Shown piece by piece: positions 18,009 to 26,218 of a stretch of DNA of 64,000 nt. The stretch is from Lachnospiraceae bacterium (lineage in GTDB: Bacteria; Bacillota; Clostridia; Lachnospirales; Lachnospiraceae), in NCBI GenBank assembly GCA_910575605.1, contig CAJTEW010000001.1, positions 248,001 to 312,000 on the forward strand, given 5' to 3'. The notes beneath the pieces are model-generated. The model did no database searches and was not told the origin of the DNA. It saw only the letters and a program-made list of their open reading frames with translations. The translations under genes were made by a program, and so were the position numbers. The number at the start of each line of letters is the position of its first letter. The first letter of the stretch is position 1.

Positions 18009-18033
18009 GGGCCGTGCATGTCCTGCACAGCCC
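18009..18033 (-). other. Intercistronic stem-loop between binding-protein and permease genes
   Basis: A GC-rich 10-bp stem (18009-18018 with 18024-18033, one G-U pair on the minus strand) with a 5-base loop and no T run. Such hairpins behind binding-protein genes usually protect the upstream mRNA 3' end and give high binding-protein to permease ratios; that role is inferred. Confidence 0.6.
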
Positions 18034-18044
18034 CCGTAAGGCTG

Positions 18045-19319
18045 CTATTGATTCATTGTACTTTCAATCGTTTTCTGGGCCTCTTTTACCGCATCCTCAG
18101 AAGAAACTCCTCCAAACATAACATCCTGAAGCATTTTTCCAATAGCGTCAGTTACCTCAGCTTTATAGCTTGGCTCTGGTACTGCCGTAGAATAAAAATC
18201 TGTAAATGTAGATCTAAGTCCCTTTTCGAAAACATCTGATTTACTGTCAATAACGCTCTGTCTTGCCGGATAGGCAAATTTTGCTTCCGTTGTCCACACG
18301 CCGGCTTTTTTAATATCTGTGCTTCCATATAATGAAAAAATAAAATCTGCGGCTTCATCCTTACATTCGGACTGTGCATTGATTGCAAGCTTCTGCCCTC
18401 CGGCAACCGTTATCGGATTGTTATCTGGCGACGGAAGGGGGACAACACCGATATTTACAGCTGGATAGTCATTTTCAGCTGCGTTAATCACATAAGTACC
18501 TGACACCTGCATTGCCGCTGCCTTAGTCCCCACATTTCCGATATCCCAGGGGCCTATCTGCAGGGAAGCAGGAGAAAGCCCCTCCTGATAAAACCGTCCC
18601 CAATAGTCCAGCGCTTTAATCATTTCCTTTGATTCTACAATACAATTCCCATCATCATCAAAAACGTCTGCCCCTGCCATCCACATAAAAGGCCACCAGT
18701 TAAACAGTGTATATGCTGTCTCTTCAACAGGAAGCACCAACCCATAAACATCATCTGTTGTCAATTTTTTTGCAGCATCATAAAGCTCGTCCCACGTAGC
18801 AGGAGGATTAATTCCTGCATCTTTCAACATATCAACATTGTAAAAAAGCCCCAGTGTTTCCATCTCTATAGGAAGTGCATATATCTTATTGTCCATTGTC
18901 ACTGCCTCAAGAGCTGACGGCAGAATATCCGCTTTTAATTCATCTGTATAATATGGAGAAAGATCAGCAAGCATCCCTTTCTCTGCATATTTTGTAAAGG
19001 TAGCCGGCTCAACATACAAAATATCCGGAGCTTCCCCATTGGCATAGGCTGTAGGAATCAGTGTTGTTGTATAATCACTCTGGTTTACAACAGTATGTTC
19101 AATCTGCACATCATCATGGGCAGCATTGTATTCCTTTACGACATTTTCCAAAAATTCTGCTTCTCCTCCTGCGTGAAAGGACCAGAATTTAACTACTGTC
19201 GTATCACTGCTGTCAGTTCCCGTTTGTTCCGAAGAGTCCTCCTTTGTTCCTTTATTTCCACAGGCTGATAATGCCATCATTAAAACTAGCACCATAAATA
19301 ATGCTGTTATTTTTTTCAT
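18045..19319 (-). CDS. Extracellular sugar-binding lipoprotein of the ABC importer
   Basis: A 424-residue cluster-B-type solute-binding protein. The N terminus is a lipoprotein signal with lipobox LSAC, so Cys20 would be lipidated and the protein tethered outside the membrane. A Ser/Thr/Asp/Glu-rich linker follows, then the two-lobed binding fold beginning with VVKFWSFHAGGEAEF (about 45-59), a typical family-1 start. It is the second gene of the operon, 14 bases after the GH172 paralogue. Ligand: an oligosaccharide that the two GH172 enzymes and the large glycosidase can process. Confidence 0.92.
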   Translation of the reverse strand: MKKITALFMVLVLMMALSACGNKGTKEDSSEQTGTDSSDTTVVKFWSFHAGGEAEFLENVVKEYNAAHDDVQIEHTVVNQSDYTTTLIPTAYANGEAPDILYVEPATFTKYAEKGMLADLSPYYTDELKADILPSALEAVTMDNKIYALPIEMETLGLFYNVDMLKDAGINPPATWDELYDAAKKLTTDDVYGLVLPVEETAYTLFNWWPFMWMAGADVFDDDGNCIVESKEMIKALDYWGRFYQEGLSPASLQIGPWDIGNVGTKAAAMQVSGTYVINAAENDYPAVNIGVVPLPSPDNNPITVAGGQKLAINAQSECKDEAADFIFSLYGSTDIKKAGVWTTEAKFAYPARQSVIDSKSDVFEKGLRSTFTDFYSTAVPEPSYKAEVTDAIGKMLQDVMFGGVSSEDAVKEAQKTIESTMNQ

Positions 19320-19333
19320 ACTTTTATCCCTCC

Positions 19334-20689
19334 CTATTGTCTGTTATCATATATTTCTTTTACTTTTCTGGACAGTTCGATATTCCCCTTTGAAGCTGCT
19401 ATGGTTCTTGCTGCATTTAGACTGTTTTGATGCATCTTTTCTGAAAGAAAGCCTTCATGCCGCTTTTTAGAAGCCTCCTTGGCTGCCTTCATCTCTTCAT
19501 TTAATTTTATTTCTCCTGATTCTGGAACCTCCTGAAGCTTTTTCAGAGGGATTCTTTCTGATACCGATGCAATCTTTACCCCTTCTGACGGAAGCTTCTG
19601 ATACCAGTATGCTGTAGACGCCCAGTCATCAGACAGATGATTGGCATGTCCATGCTCCATAGTAACTCTAATGCTTTCCTTAAAATGAATGGGATCTGTA
19701 ATATGAAACCGGTAAGACACCTGATATCCCTGCACCGTTGTTTCATGAATAATTGTTCCGCTGTATAAGGATTGATTTTTCTGCATCCCCCAGGCATGGT
19801 TAAAATAATCTTCACTCCCTGTACCGTTGATGCTTGGAAGTTCTTCACCATCAATAAAAATCATGTCGTCCCCTTCTCCCCACCATGACCCTTGAAAATG
19901 TGTCACAGAAAGATTACATCCGACATAATGTCCTTCCCCTTTTATATCAAGAAAGACATAATTATCTTCCCCTGTTAGATTAGCGACACTGTTTACCTCT
20001 GGTGTGTTTACAGCTAATTCCTGTCCCCATCCCTTACATGGCTTTTCCCTGTGCCATGCTGCATGAAAATAAGCAAGATTTTTCTTTTTTTCATGATAAA
20101 GCTCATAATCAATATGAAAAAATAGTCCAAGCTGCCTTTCATTTTCATTTATAATTTCGATCCTTGCTTTTTCATTAAACGGCATTGGAAAATAACAGTT
20201 CATTGAGGCTGTTCCCCCAAAGGTACATTCTTCCTGCGGCCTTGAAGACACATGGAAAGGTATAGAAGAAAAACTCGCAGGCATAGAATGTCCAATACAG
20301 AAAAAATCTCCAAGCGGCACAAGAACGCTTGGCCTTTCCTGATTCTCCCATGTCATTTTAATCAAAACTTTTCTATAATAATCTGGGTCATTAACTTCCC
20401 AGTTTACACCAATGGCATTTTCCATCTCTGTCACCGGCGCCACACTCGATCCAAGAACCGGATCCTGTATGCTTGGCCCAATAATTTTTCTACAGAATGA
20501 AGTCATCCAGATGTGGTTAATACATCCCGGTCCATCAATCTCTGCCAATATAACCGCCTGTCCTGGCTCAATCAGCCAATAATCCTTATTCCTTCCGCTC
20601 TGATCCCAGCTGGAAGCACGGCAGCTTCTGGCATCACATAATGTCGTAAGTCCTTGCAAATATGTTATTTGGTTTTTCTCCATTTCCAT
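19334..20689 (-). CDS. GH172 (DUF2961) glycoside hydrolase, second paralogue, first gene of the operon
   Basis: A 451-residue GH172 protein. The N-terminal part has GPGCINHIWMTS (about 53-64) and VPLGDFFCIGHS (124-135). The conserved acids are Glu272 in SWWGEGDD and Glu293 in NGTGSEDYF, 21 residues apart, the spacing I recall for the catalytic pair of the Bifidobacterium difructose dianhydride I enzyme. A 70-residue C-terminal extension (about 380-451) rich in Lys, Glu and Ala is not part of the core fold. No signal peptide. It is the first gene behind the LacI operator and has an AGGAGG-type ribosome site. Confidence 0.87.
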   Translation of the reverse strand: MEMEKNQITYLQGLTTLCDARSCRASSWDQSGRNKDYWLIEPGQAVILAEIDGPGCINHIWMTSFCRKIIGPSIQDPVLGSSVAPVTEMENAIGVNWEVNDPDYYRKVLIKMTWENQERPSVLVPLGDFFCIGHSMPASFSSIPFHVSSRPQEECTFGGTASMNCYFPMPFNEKARIEIINENERQLGLFFHIDYELYHEKKKNLAYFHAAWHREKPCKGWGQELAVNTPEVNSVANLTGEDNYVFLDIKGEGHYVGCNLSVTHFQGSWWGEGDDMIFIDGEELPSINGTGSEDYFNHAWGMQKNQSLYSGTIIHETTVQGYQVSYRFHITDPIHFKESIRVTMEHGHANHLSDDWASTAYWYQKLPSEGVKIASVSERIPLKKLQEVPESGEIKLNEEMKAAKEASKKRHEGFLSEKMHQNSLNAARTIAASKGNIELSRKVKEIYDNRQ

Positions 20690-20717
20690 CCTCCTTTTTT
20701 TGGTAAATATTATTATT

Positions 20718-20739
20718 AAAACGTTTGCGCAATCGTTTT
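20718..20739. promoter_or_regulatory. LacI-family operator at the start of the GH172 operon
   Basis: A 22-bp palindrome with halves AAAACGTTTGC and GCAATCGTTTT; only one symmetric position pair is mismatched. The central GC and the ACG...CGT arms are typical of LacI-family sites. It starts about 12 bases downstream of the -10, so a bound repressor would block the start of transcription. Confidence 0.75.
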
Positions 20740-20750
20740 TCTATAATCAC

Positions 20751-20779
20751 AGTATACATATTGTACATATAATTGTCAA
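20751..20779 (-). promoter_or_regulatory. Sigma-A promoter of the GH172 operon
   Basis: Perfect TTGACA (20774-20779), 17 bases, TATACT (20751-20756) on the minus strand, about 62 bases before the ATG. Confidence 0.78.
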
Positions 20780-20818
20780 TCAAAACTTAATTTTTTATTC
20801 CTCTCTTCATTATCTATA

Positions 20819-20865
20819 TAAAAAAAGAACAGACAGATTCTTTAAAATTCTCTGCCTGTTCTCAC
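20819..20865 (-). terminator. Rho-independent terminator after potD
   Basis: 11-bp stem GAACAGACAGA (20827-20837) with TCTGCCTGTTC (20851-20861), one G-U pair, and a poly-T tail on the minus strand; 13 bases past the potD stop. Confidence 0.75.
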
Positions 20866-20873
20866 TTTTCCTA

Positions 20874-22394
20874 CTAGCTTTTATGCTTTTCCCAAATCTT
20901 CTTTCCTCCTGCCACAAGGAGGGAAGAAATCACAATTCCAGCAACCATCCATGTCCACACCGGTATATCATGGATATTGTAACACCTCACATTAATCCAC
21001 ATCTGATTAATAGCCTGCATCTGCTCCTCATCAAAGCAGTCCATAAGAGACGACTTTGAAATAGCCTCCTGTGACGGATACTGTGAAAAGAGCTGCCGGT
21101 ACACCTGGTCAGACGGTGCCGTAATCACATATTCCTCTCCCTCTGCTTCCTCTCCCAAAAAGAAGTACCCTAGATCATACTCTGTCACATCCTCTTCATC
21201 CCCATCTGCTCCATAGCACCAGTCGGCATATTCAAAAACTCTCCTGTCCCTGCCGCCGGAAATCACAGATGTATAACCGATATAATACATATTACGGATA
21301 ACATTATCCGCACGGGAATTAAAATTAATAAATGCCTCCGCTGCATGCTGCTTCGCTTTGTCTCCTCCTATTCCGTCTTTTAGCATCACCCATCCGTCAA
21401 AATAAATATTGGTAGCTTCCTCTGGTACGGCAAAGGCCAGCGTAAATCCATCCTCATCCGCCTGATCCAGAGTATAAACTGAATCCCCGGACCACTGATA
21501 ATTTGCAGCCACCTTTCCTGTAACCATATCTGCCTTGCCGGAATCTGTCTCAAAAGAGTAGGCGTTCTTCTTCACATCTTGAAGATACTCCTGAACCTTT
21601 TTAATCGTCTCCGCTGAAGTGTCATTCATCTCTCTTTCCAGATTTTCCTTATAATCTGCATCCTGTATAAATTCCCTTGAGGTAAGAAGCTCTGATTTTA
21701 TAGCACCTACTGCCGCAAAATATGAATCCCTTACATTGTCCTTAATTGTGATCTGCCTGTAATATGCAGGATTATTAAGAATCCGCCAGGTTGATGCATC
21801 CTCCTTACTTACAAGCTCCGGGTTATATACAATCCCCGTAATCCCCCACATATATCCTGCCGCATAATCACTCCAGGGCTTTCCATCTATCTCATTTTCT
21901 TCAAAAATATTACGTATATAGGGAGATATGCCCTTTATATAATAATTCTCCTTATCAGAAGTATCAAAAAACTCCCCGGAAAGCGGAACAAGTCTGTCCT
22001 CTGTCATTAACTTCATAATCATATACTCTGACGGGCATACTAAATCATAAGTATCCCCAAGGGTCAGCATATTATAAAGATCCTCATTGGTCCCAAAAGT
22101 AGAATACTCTACCTTCACCCGTATTCCGTAAGTTTCATAATACCAGTCCGTAAAATCCTCCACCATAGAGTTTTCCCCAATAATATCCCCGCTGTCCAGA
22201 TCTATGGTGTCCTCCTCATCCCAGTCTCCTAGGTCAATATATTCTTCCCAGTTGCAGATTCGAAGCGTCACCTGCTTTTCTTCCTGTGCCTTCCCGGAAG
22301 CCTCTGTTTCTATAAAGCAGAATAAGGACAAAAAAAGCGCAGTACAAAATATAAGGAAACAAATTCTTCCTGTCCTCTTCCTTTTCACCGTCAT
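20874..22394 (-). CDS. potD: Spermidine/putrescine-binding protein PotD with a C-terminal membrane anchor
   Basis: A 506-residue polyamine-binding protein. Residues about 7-32 are an N-terminal signal or anchor, the binding domain starts at LRICNWEEYIDLGDW, and about 30 residues from the end is a second hydrophobic segment (VWTWMVAGIVISSLLVAGG) with a basic tail, so it may be anchored at one or both ends instead of being a lipoprotein. It is longer than E. coli PotD (about 350) because of inserts in the Asp/Glu-rich regions. The ATG at 22392-22394 overlaps the potC stop by 4 bases; an upstream in-frame ATG at 22490 would lie deep inside potC and is rejected. Confidence 0.9.
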   Translation of the reverse strand: MTVKRKRTGRICFLIFCTALFLSLFCFIETEASGKAQEEKQVTLRICNWEEYIDLGDWDEEDTIDLDSGDIIGENSMVEDFTDWYYETYGIRVKVEYSTFGTNEDLYNMLTLGDTYDLVCPSEYMIMKLMTEDRLVPLSGEFFDTSDKENYYIKGISPYIRNIFEENEIDGKPWSDYAAGYMWGITGIVYNPELVSKEDASTWRILNNPAYYRQITIKDNVRDSYFAAVGAIKSELLTSREFIQDADYKENLEREMNDTSAETIKKVQEYLQDVKKNAYSFETDSGKADMVTGKVAANYQWSGDSVYTLDQADEDGFTLAFAVPEEATNIYFDGWVMLKDGIGGDKAKQHAAEAFINFNSRADNVIRNMYYIGYTSVISGGRDRRVFEYADWCYGADGDEEDVTEYDLGYFFLGEEAEGEEYVITAPSDQVYRQLFSQYPSQEAISKSSLMDCFDEEQMQAINQMWINVRCYNIHDIPVWTWMVAGIVISSLLVAGGKKIWEKHKS

Positions 22395-23194
22395 ATGCCA
22401 TTCCTTTCCTGACCGTTCTTCCCGGCCCTGATATTCATAAATAATGCAAACAGAACCACCAAAAGAAAAATAACCGTTGAAAGCGCCCACAGAGCTGTCT
22501 TAATGGTAGTCTGAGCTCCCTTCGTCGCATTCACCACATAAGTGCTGATCGTATCAAAGGTTGCAGGCTTCGTATAAGTTGCCACAAAATAATCATCTAA
22601 AGACAAAGTAACCGCCAGGGCAAAGCCTGACACAATACCTGGAAATATCTGAGGGATTACAATCTTAATCAATGCCGTAAAGGGCGTTGCACCAAGGTCA
22701 AGTGCTGCCTCATAGATACTGGAATCCATCTGTTTTAACTTAGGGACCACTGACAAAAATACAAAAGGTGCGCACAAAGTTACATGTCCTGCAACAAGGG
22801 GTATAAAGCTGTCCTTGCTTATCCCGAACACAACCACTAGTAAAATACAGATGGAAAACCCCGTCACAACATCCGCATTTACTACTGGAACCTGATTCAT
22901 CGTATTGATTACAGAAGCCATCCCCTTTTTCGAATAAAAAGCTCCAATGGCACCAAGAGTTCCAAGAATTGTTGCGAAAAATGCCGACACAAAAGCCAGC
23001 ACAACTGTTCCTGCAATCATCTGCACAAGCTCTGGCGTTGTAAATAAAGTCACATAATTATGCAGGGAAAATCCCCTGACTGTCCCTATATTTGCCGCAT
23101 CTGTAAAGCTGTATACCGCAAGGACAAGAATCGGTAGATACAGGAAACAAAGGACAAGGATGATAATCATACTTTTCCAGGCTTTCCTTATCAT
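22391..23194 (-). CDS. potC: Polyamine ABC transporter permease PotC
   Basis: A 267-residue permease with six hydrophobic helices. The EAA loop reads SSIYEAALDLGATPFTALIK, and SLDDYFVATY is a PotC-type motif in the C-terminal half. It overlaps potB by 4 bases upstream and potD by 4 bases downstream, so the membrane part is translated as a coupled unit. Confidence 0.93.
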   Translation of the reverse strand: MIRKAWKSMIIILVLCFLYLPILVLAVYSFTDAANIGTVRGFSLHNYVTLFTTPELVQMIAGTVVLAFVSAFFATILGTLGAIGAFYSKKGMASVINTMNQVPVVNADVVTGFSICILLVVVFGISKDSFIPLVAGHVTLCAPFVFLSVVPKLKQMDSSIYEAALDLGATPFTALIKIVIPQIFPGIVSGFALAVTLSLDDYFVATYTKPATFDTISTYVVNATKGAQTTIKTALWALSTVIFLLVVLFALFMNIRAGKNGQERNGI

Positions 23195-23985
23195 AGAAGC
23201 ATTCCTCCCCTCGTATTTTCCTCTTCAATACCCCTTGTCATAAGGGTAAACAGACATACAATTCCAAGAAGTATCAGCGCAATCATAGATCCGCCGTGCC
23301 AGTTGTATGACGCAAAATAGCTTCCTATAAGACTTCCCATAATATAAGTGCTGTTATAGAGCATATCCAGTACCACATAGTTTGTCATTGCCGGCAGAAA
23401 CACCATGGATACCCCGCTTATAATCCCTGGCAGAGATAAAGGCAGTGTCACCTTTAAAAATGCCTGAAGCCCGCCCGCCCCCAAATCTCTGGCTGCCTCC
23501 AAGAGCGCTTCGTCCATCTTTGAAATCGTCGTATAAATAGGCAGAATCATAAAGGGCAGAAAATCATAGCTCATGCCAAGCACCGTATTAAGAAACGGAT
23601 GATAGGCAAGGCTCCCCTCTGCCCATGTCAGAATTTCCTTTAAGGCCGTAATCCGAAGGGAAAAATTAATCCACATAGGCATTATAAAAAGCAGAACAAT
23701 CACAGATTTTGCCTTAAGCCTGCTTGTAGCCAGAATATAGGCCGCCGGGTATGCCAAAAGCAGGCACACCGCTGTTGTTACTGCCGCAATACCGAAGCTG
23801 TAGCAAAGCGTTCCTAACGTATTGGGATCCGAAAAGAATCCTGTCAGATTCAAAAGTGTAAACTCTCCCTGTCCGTTTGTAAAAGCAAAATAAATAAGCA
23901 CAAGCAGCGGAGCCATAACAAAAACTGCCAGAAAAAGTCCATAGGGAATCCCCAGGTTCTTCCTGGAAAACATAAATTTATGCAT
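23191..23985 (-). CDS. potB: Polyamine ABC transporter permease PotB
   Basis: A 264-residue permease with six helices, the first at about residues 12-34. The ATPase-docking loop is MDEALLEAARDLGAGGLQAF. It starts 10 bases after potA and overlaps potC by 4 bases. Motifs MPMWINFSLRI and FLPAMTNYVVLDML match PotB-type proteins. Confidence 0.93.
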   Translation of the reverse strand: MHKFMFSRKNLGIPYGLFLAVFVMAPLLVLIYFAFTNGQGEFTLLNLTGFFSDPNTLGTLCYSFGIAAVTTAVCLLLAYPAAYILATSRLKAKSVIVLLFIMPMWINFSLRITALKEILTWAEGSLAYHPFLNTVLGMSYDFLPFMILPIYTTISKMDEALLEAARDLGAGGLQAFLKVTLPLSLPGIISGVSMVFLPAMTNYVVLDMLYNSTYIMGSLIGSYFASYNWHGGSMIALILLGIVCLFTLMTRGIEEENTRGGMLL

Positions 23986-23995
23986 CGGCTTCCTC

Positions 23996-25432
23996 CTATT
24001 TCTTCACAGTAAAAATCATTTTTTCTACGGGCATCAAAAGTCCTACCTGGTCGTCCATGTTCCACAGATATTCATCATCCACCACAAAATCCTGCTCCAA
24101 ATCTGTATGGATAACATAACTGTAATGGTCACCCTTATAGATAAGATTGCTGATATAGCCCTTAACAAGCCCGTCCTCCTGCTCATCTGTCATCTCAATA
24201 TCCTGGGGCCTGATGGAAATCTTGATTCTTATCTTCTTTAAATCAATCTCGGAACCTGAAGCATCAAAAAGAACCCCGTCCTCTTCCCTGCTCCCTTTTA
24301 TGATGTTTGTCAGAGGAACATTAAGCACAGTCCCATTGTACGCAAGCTCATTATTTTTATTAATCTCTGCCGCAAATATATTAGTGTGGTCCTCTGCAAT
24401 CATAATATGAATATTATCCGGTTCCACATTTACGCCCACATGCTCACCCACTATGGCACAATTTACCGACTGTGCCACAATTTCGTTCTTTCCGGACTCT
24501 ACTGTAATCTCATAATGCATTCCCTTAAAAATCACAGAGGTTACGATCCCCCGGATTTTCCCTTTTTCTGGCGACGTCAAAACGACATCCTCCGGGCGCA
24601 CTACTGCCGTAATGTGCGTTCCTGTTTCCACATCATCCACACAGACAAACTCTCCGCCGCAGAAGCGGGCTTTAAGCTTTCCTGTCATAATTCCGTTAAA
24701 GATATTACTGTCCCCGATAAAATCCGCTACAAAAGCATTGGCCGGCTCATTATAAATATCCTCCGGCGTACCAATCTGCTGCATTTTCCCCTCTGCCATG
24801 ACTACAATCTTATCAGACATAGTAAGGGCCTCCTCCTGGTCATGGGTTACATAGATAAAGGTAATCCCAAGCTCTTTATGCATCTCCTTAAGTTCAAGCT
24901 GCATCTCTTTTCTCATCTTAAGGTCTAATGCTCCCAAGGGTTCGTCAAGAAGAAGAATCTGGGGCTCATTTACCACAGCCCTTGCAATGGCAACTCTCTG
25001 CTGCTGTCCCCCGGAAAGAGTATCAATGCTCCGTTTTTCAAAGCCCTCAAGGTCTACCAGCTCCAGCACTTTCTTCACCTTTTTTACAATGATGCTCTTT
25101 GGCGTCTTTTTCTGCCTTAAGCCAAAAGCAATATTTTCGTAGATATTCATATGCGGAAATAATGCATATCTCTGGAATACTGTATTAATGGGCCTCTCAT
25201 TAGGGGGAAGTGCTGTAATAGGCTCTCCGTTTAAAAGAATCTCCCCTTCCGTCGGCAGATCAAAGCCGGCAATCATCCGAAGGGTTGTTGTCTTGCCACA
25301 GCCTGACGGTCCCAGGAATGTGACAAATTCTCCCTTCTTCACTTCAAGATTAAAATCCGAAACCGCACTAAATCCATCCTTATATGTTTTTGTAATGTGC
25401 TTTAATTCAATAATATTTGTCCCTTGTTCCAT
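23996..25432 (-). CDS. potA: Polyamine ABC transporter ATPase PotA
   Basis: The 478-residue ATPase has Walker [10 protein letters not shown] (about 38-46), Q-loop [11 protein letters not shown], signature LSGGQQQR and Walker [12 protein letters not shown]. The C-terminal half is a TOBE-type regulatory region; it is about 100 residues longer than E. coli PotA, with the sequence after residue 240 containing two similar beta-rich parts ([17 protein letters not shown] and [17 protein letters not shown]), which looks like a duplicated TOBE unit. It is the first transporter gene, 23 bases after the regulator. Confidence 0.93.
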   Translation of the reverse strand: MEQGTNIIELKHITKTYKDGFSAVSDFNLEVKKGEFVTFLGPSGCGKTTTLRMIAGFDLPTEGEILLNGEPITALPPNERPINTVFQRYALFPHMNIYENIAFGLRQKKTPKSIIVKKVKKVLELVDLEGFEKRSIDTLSGGQQQRVAIARAVVNEPQILLLDEPLGALDLKMRKEMQLELKEMHKELGITFIYVTHDQEEALTMSDKIVVMAEGKMQQIGTPEDIYNEPANAFVADFIGDSNIFNGIMTGKLKARFCGGEFVCVDDVETGTHITAVVRPEDVVLTSPEKGKIRGIVTSVIFKGMHYEITVESGKNEIVAQSVNCAIVGEHVGVNVEPDNIHIMIAEDHTNIFAAEINKNNELAYNGTVLNVPLTNIIKGSREEDGVLFDASGSEIDLKKIRIKISIRPQDIEMTDEQEDGLVKGYISNLIYKGDHYSYVIHTDLEQDFVVDDEYLWNMDDQVGLLMPVEKMIFTVKK

Positions 25433-25455
25433 ATTTTCCCTCTCTTAACTGCTTA

Positions 25456-26013
25456 CTAAAATGTAGGCGGCGTACTGACCCAGACAAATTTTGCCGGCCT
25501 CCCGCCTGGATTCTCAATACGGTGCCTGTATTTCGCCGGATAATAAAAGCTCTCCCCGGCCTTCACCAGATAAACCTTATCCCCAAGGTGTAGCTTAAGC
25601 CTTCCTGATATAAGATACCCGAACTCCTCTCCATCATGGGGCTTATCCTCCTCCAGAGACTCATGGGGTTCTATAACTACAAGAAGCGGTTCCATCTGAT
25701 ACTTCTGTGCCGTCGGCACAATCCACTGGATGCTGTTCCCCGCATCATCCACCTTTTCAAAAAATCCCTTCTCAGAAAACACAACATGTTCCTCCTCTGT
25801 CTCCTTAAAAAAATCTGATGCAGTTGTCCCAAGACATTCTATCAGATCAAGAAGGGTTACAATTGACGGAGATACCTGGCCTCTTTCAAGCTGCGAGATA
25901 AAGCCCTTGGTAAGCTCTGTCCTGTCAGCCAGCTCCTGCTGTGTCAGGCCGTTCCTGTTCCTTAAATCCTTAATCTTGTTCCCTATGTGCTCATTCACAT
26001 ATTCCAGTTCCAT
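25456..26013 (-). CDS. PuuR-like XRE-cupin regulator of the polyamine operon
   Basis: A 185-residue protein with an N-terminal XRE helix-turn-helix (about 12-66; LTQQELADRTELTKGFISQLERG) and a C-terminal cupin domain (about 105-180; GEEFGYLISGRLKLHLGD, then GESFYYPAKYRHRIENPG). This is the architecture of PuuR, which binds putrescine. First gene of the pot operon, so it is autoregulated if it binds the promoter at 26094-26121. Confidence 0.88.
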   Translation of the reverse strand: MELEYVNEHIGNKIKDLRNRNGLTQQELADRTELTKGFISQLERGQVSPSIVTLLDLIECLGTTASDFFKETEEEHVVFSEKGFFEKVDDAGNSIQWIVPTAQKYQMEPLLVVIEPHESLEEDKPHDGEEFGYLISGRLKLHLGDKVYLVKAGESFYYPAKYRHRIENPGGRPAKFVWVSTPPTF

Positions 26014-26093
26014 AAAAATTTTGTCCCTTCATCCTCATTCACAATATTCCTAAACATAAAATAATTTTTTACTAAACTTCACATGCTGAATTT

Positions 26094-26121
26094 ATTATAC
26101 TACTATTAAACTTTTTGTCAA
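26094..26121 (-). promoter_or_regulatory. Sigma-A promoter of the puuR-potABCD operon
   Basis: Perfect TTGACA (26116-26121), 16 bases, perfect TATAAT (26094-26099) on the minus strand. The 80-base leader before the ATG carries two direct copies of GTTTAG(T/G)AA, a possible regulator site. Confidence 0.72.
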
Positions 26122-26163
26122 TCACTATTGTCATTTTTAAAATATATTTTTGTTCAGTCAAAT

Positions 26164-26209
26164 AAAAAAGAAAGGAAAGCCTCTGTCATGGACCTTCCTT
26201 CTCTTTTTT
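26164..26209 (-). terminator. Rho-independent terminator of the zinc-ribbon protein gene
   Basis: An A/G-rich arm (26164-26179) pairs with a C/T-rich arm (26193-26209), followed by T residues on the minus strand; it begins 10 bases past the gene. Confidence 0.7.
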
Positions 26210-26218
26210 GAAAACATA

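Noticed and set aside
22395-22490. Longer PotD starting at 22490
   Set aside because: The extra residues would overlap potC by about 100 bases and are not signal-like; the ATGA overlap start fits better.
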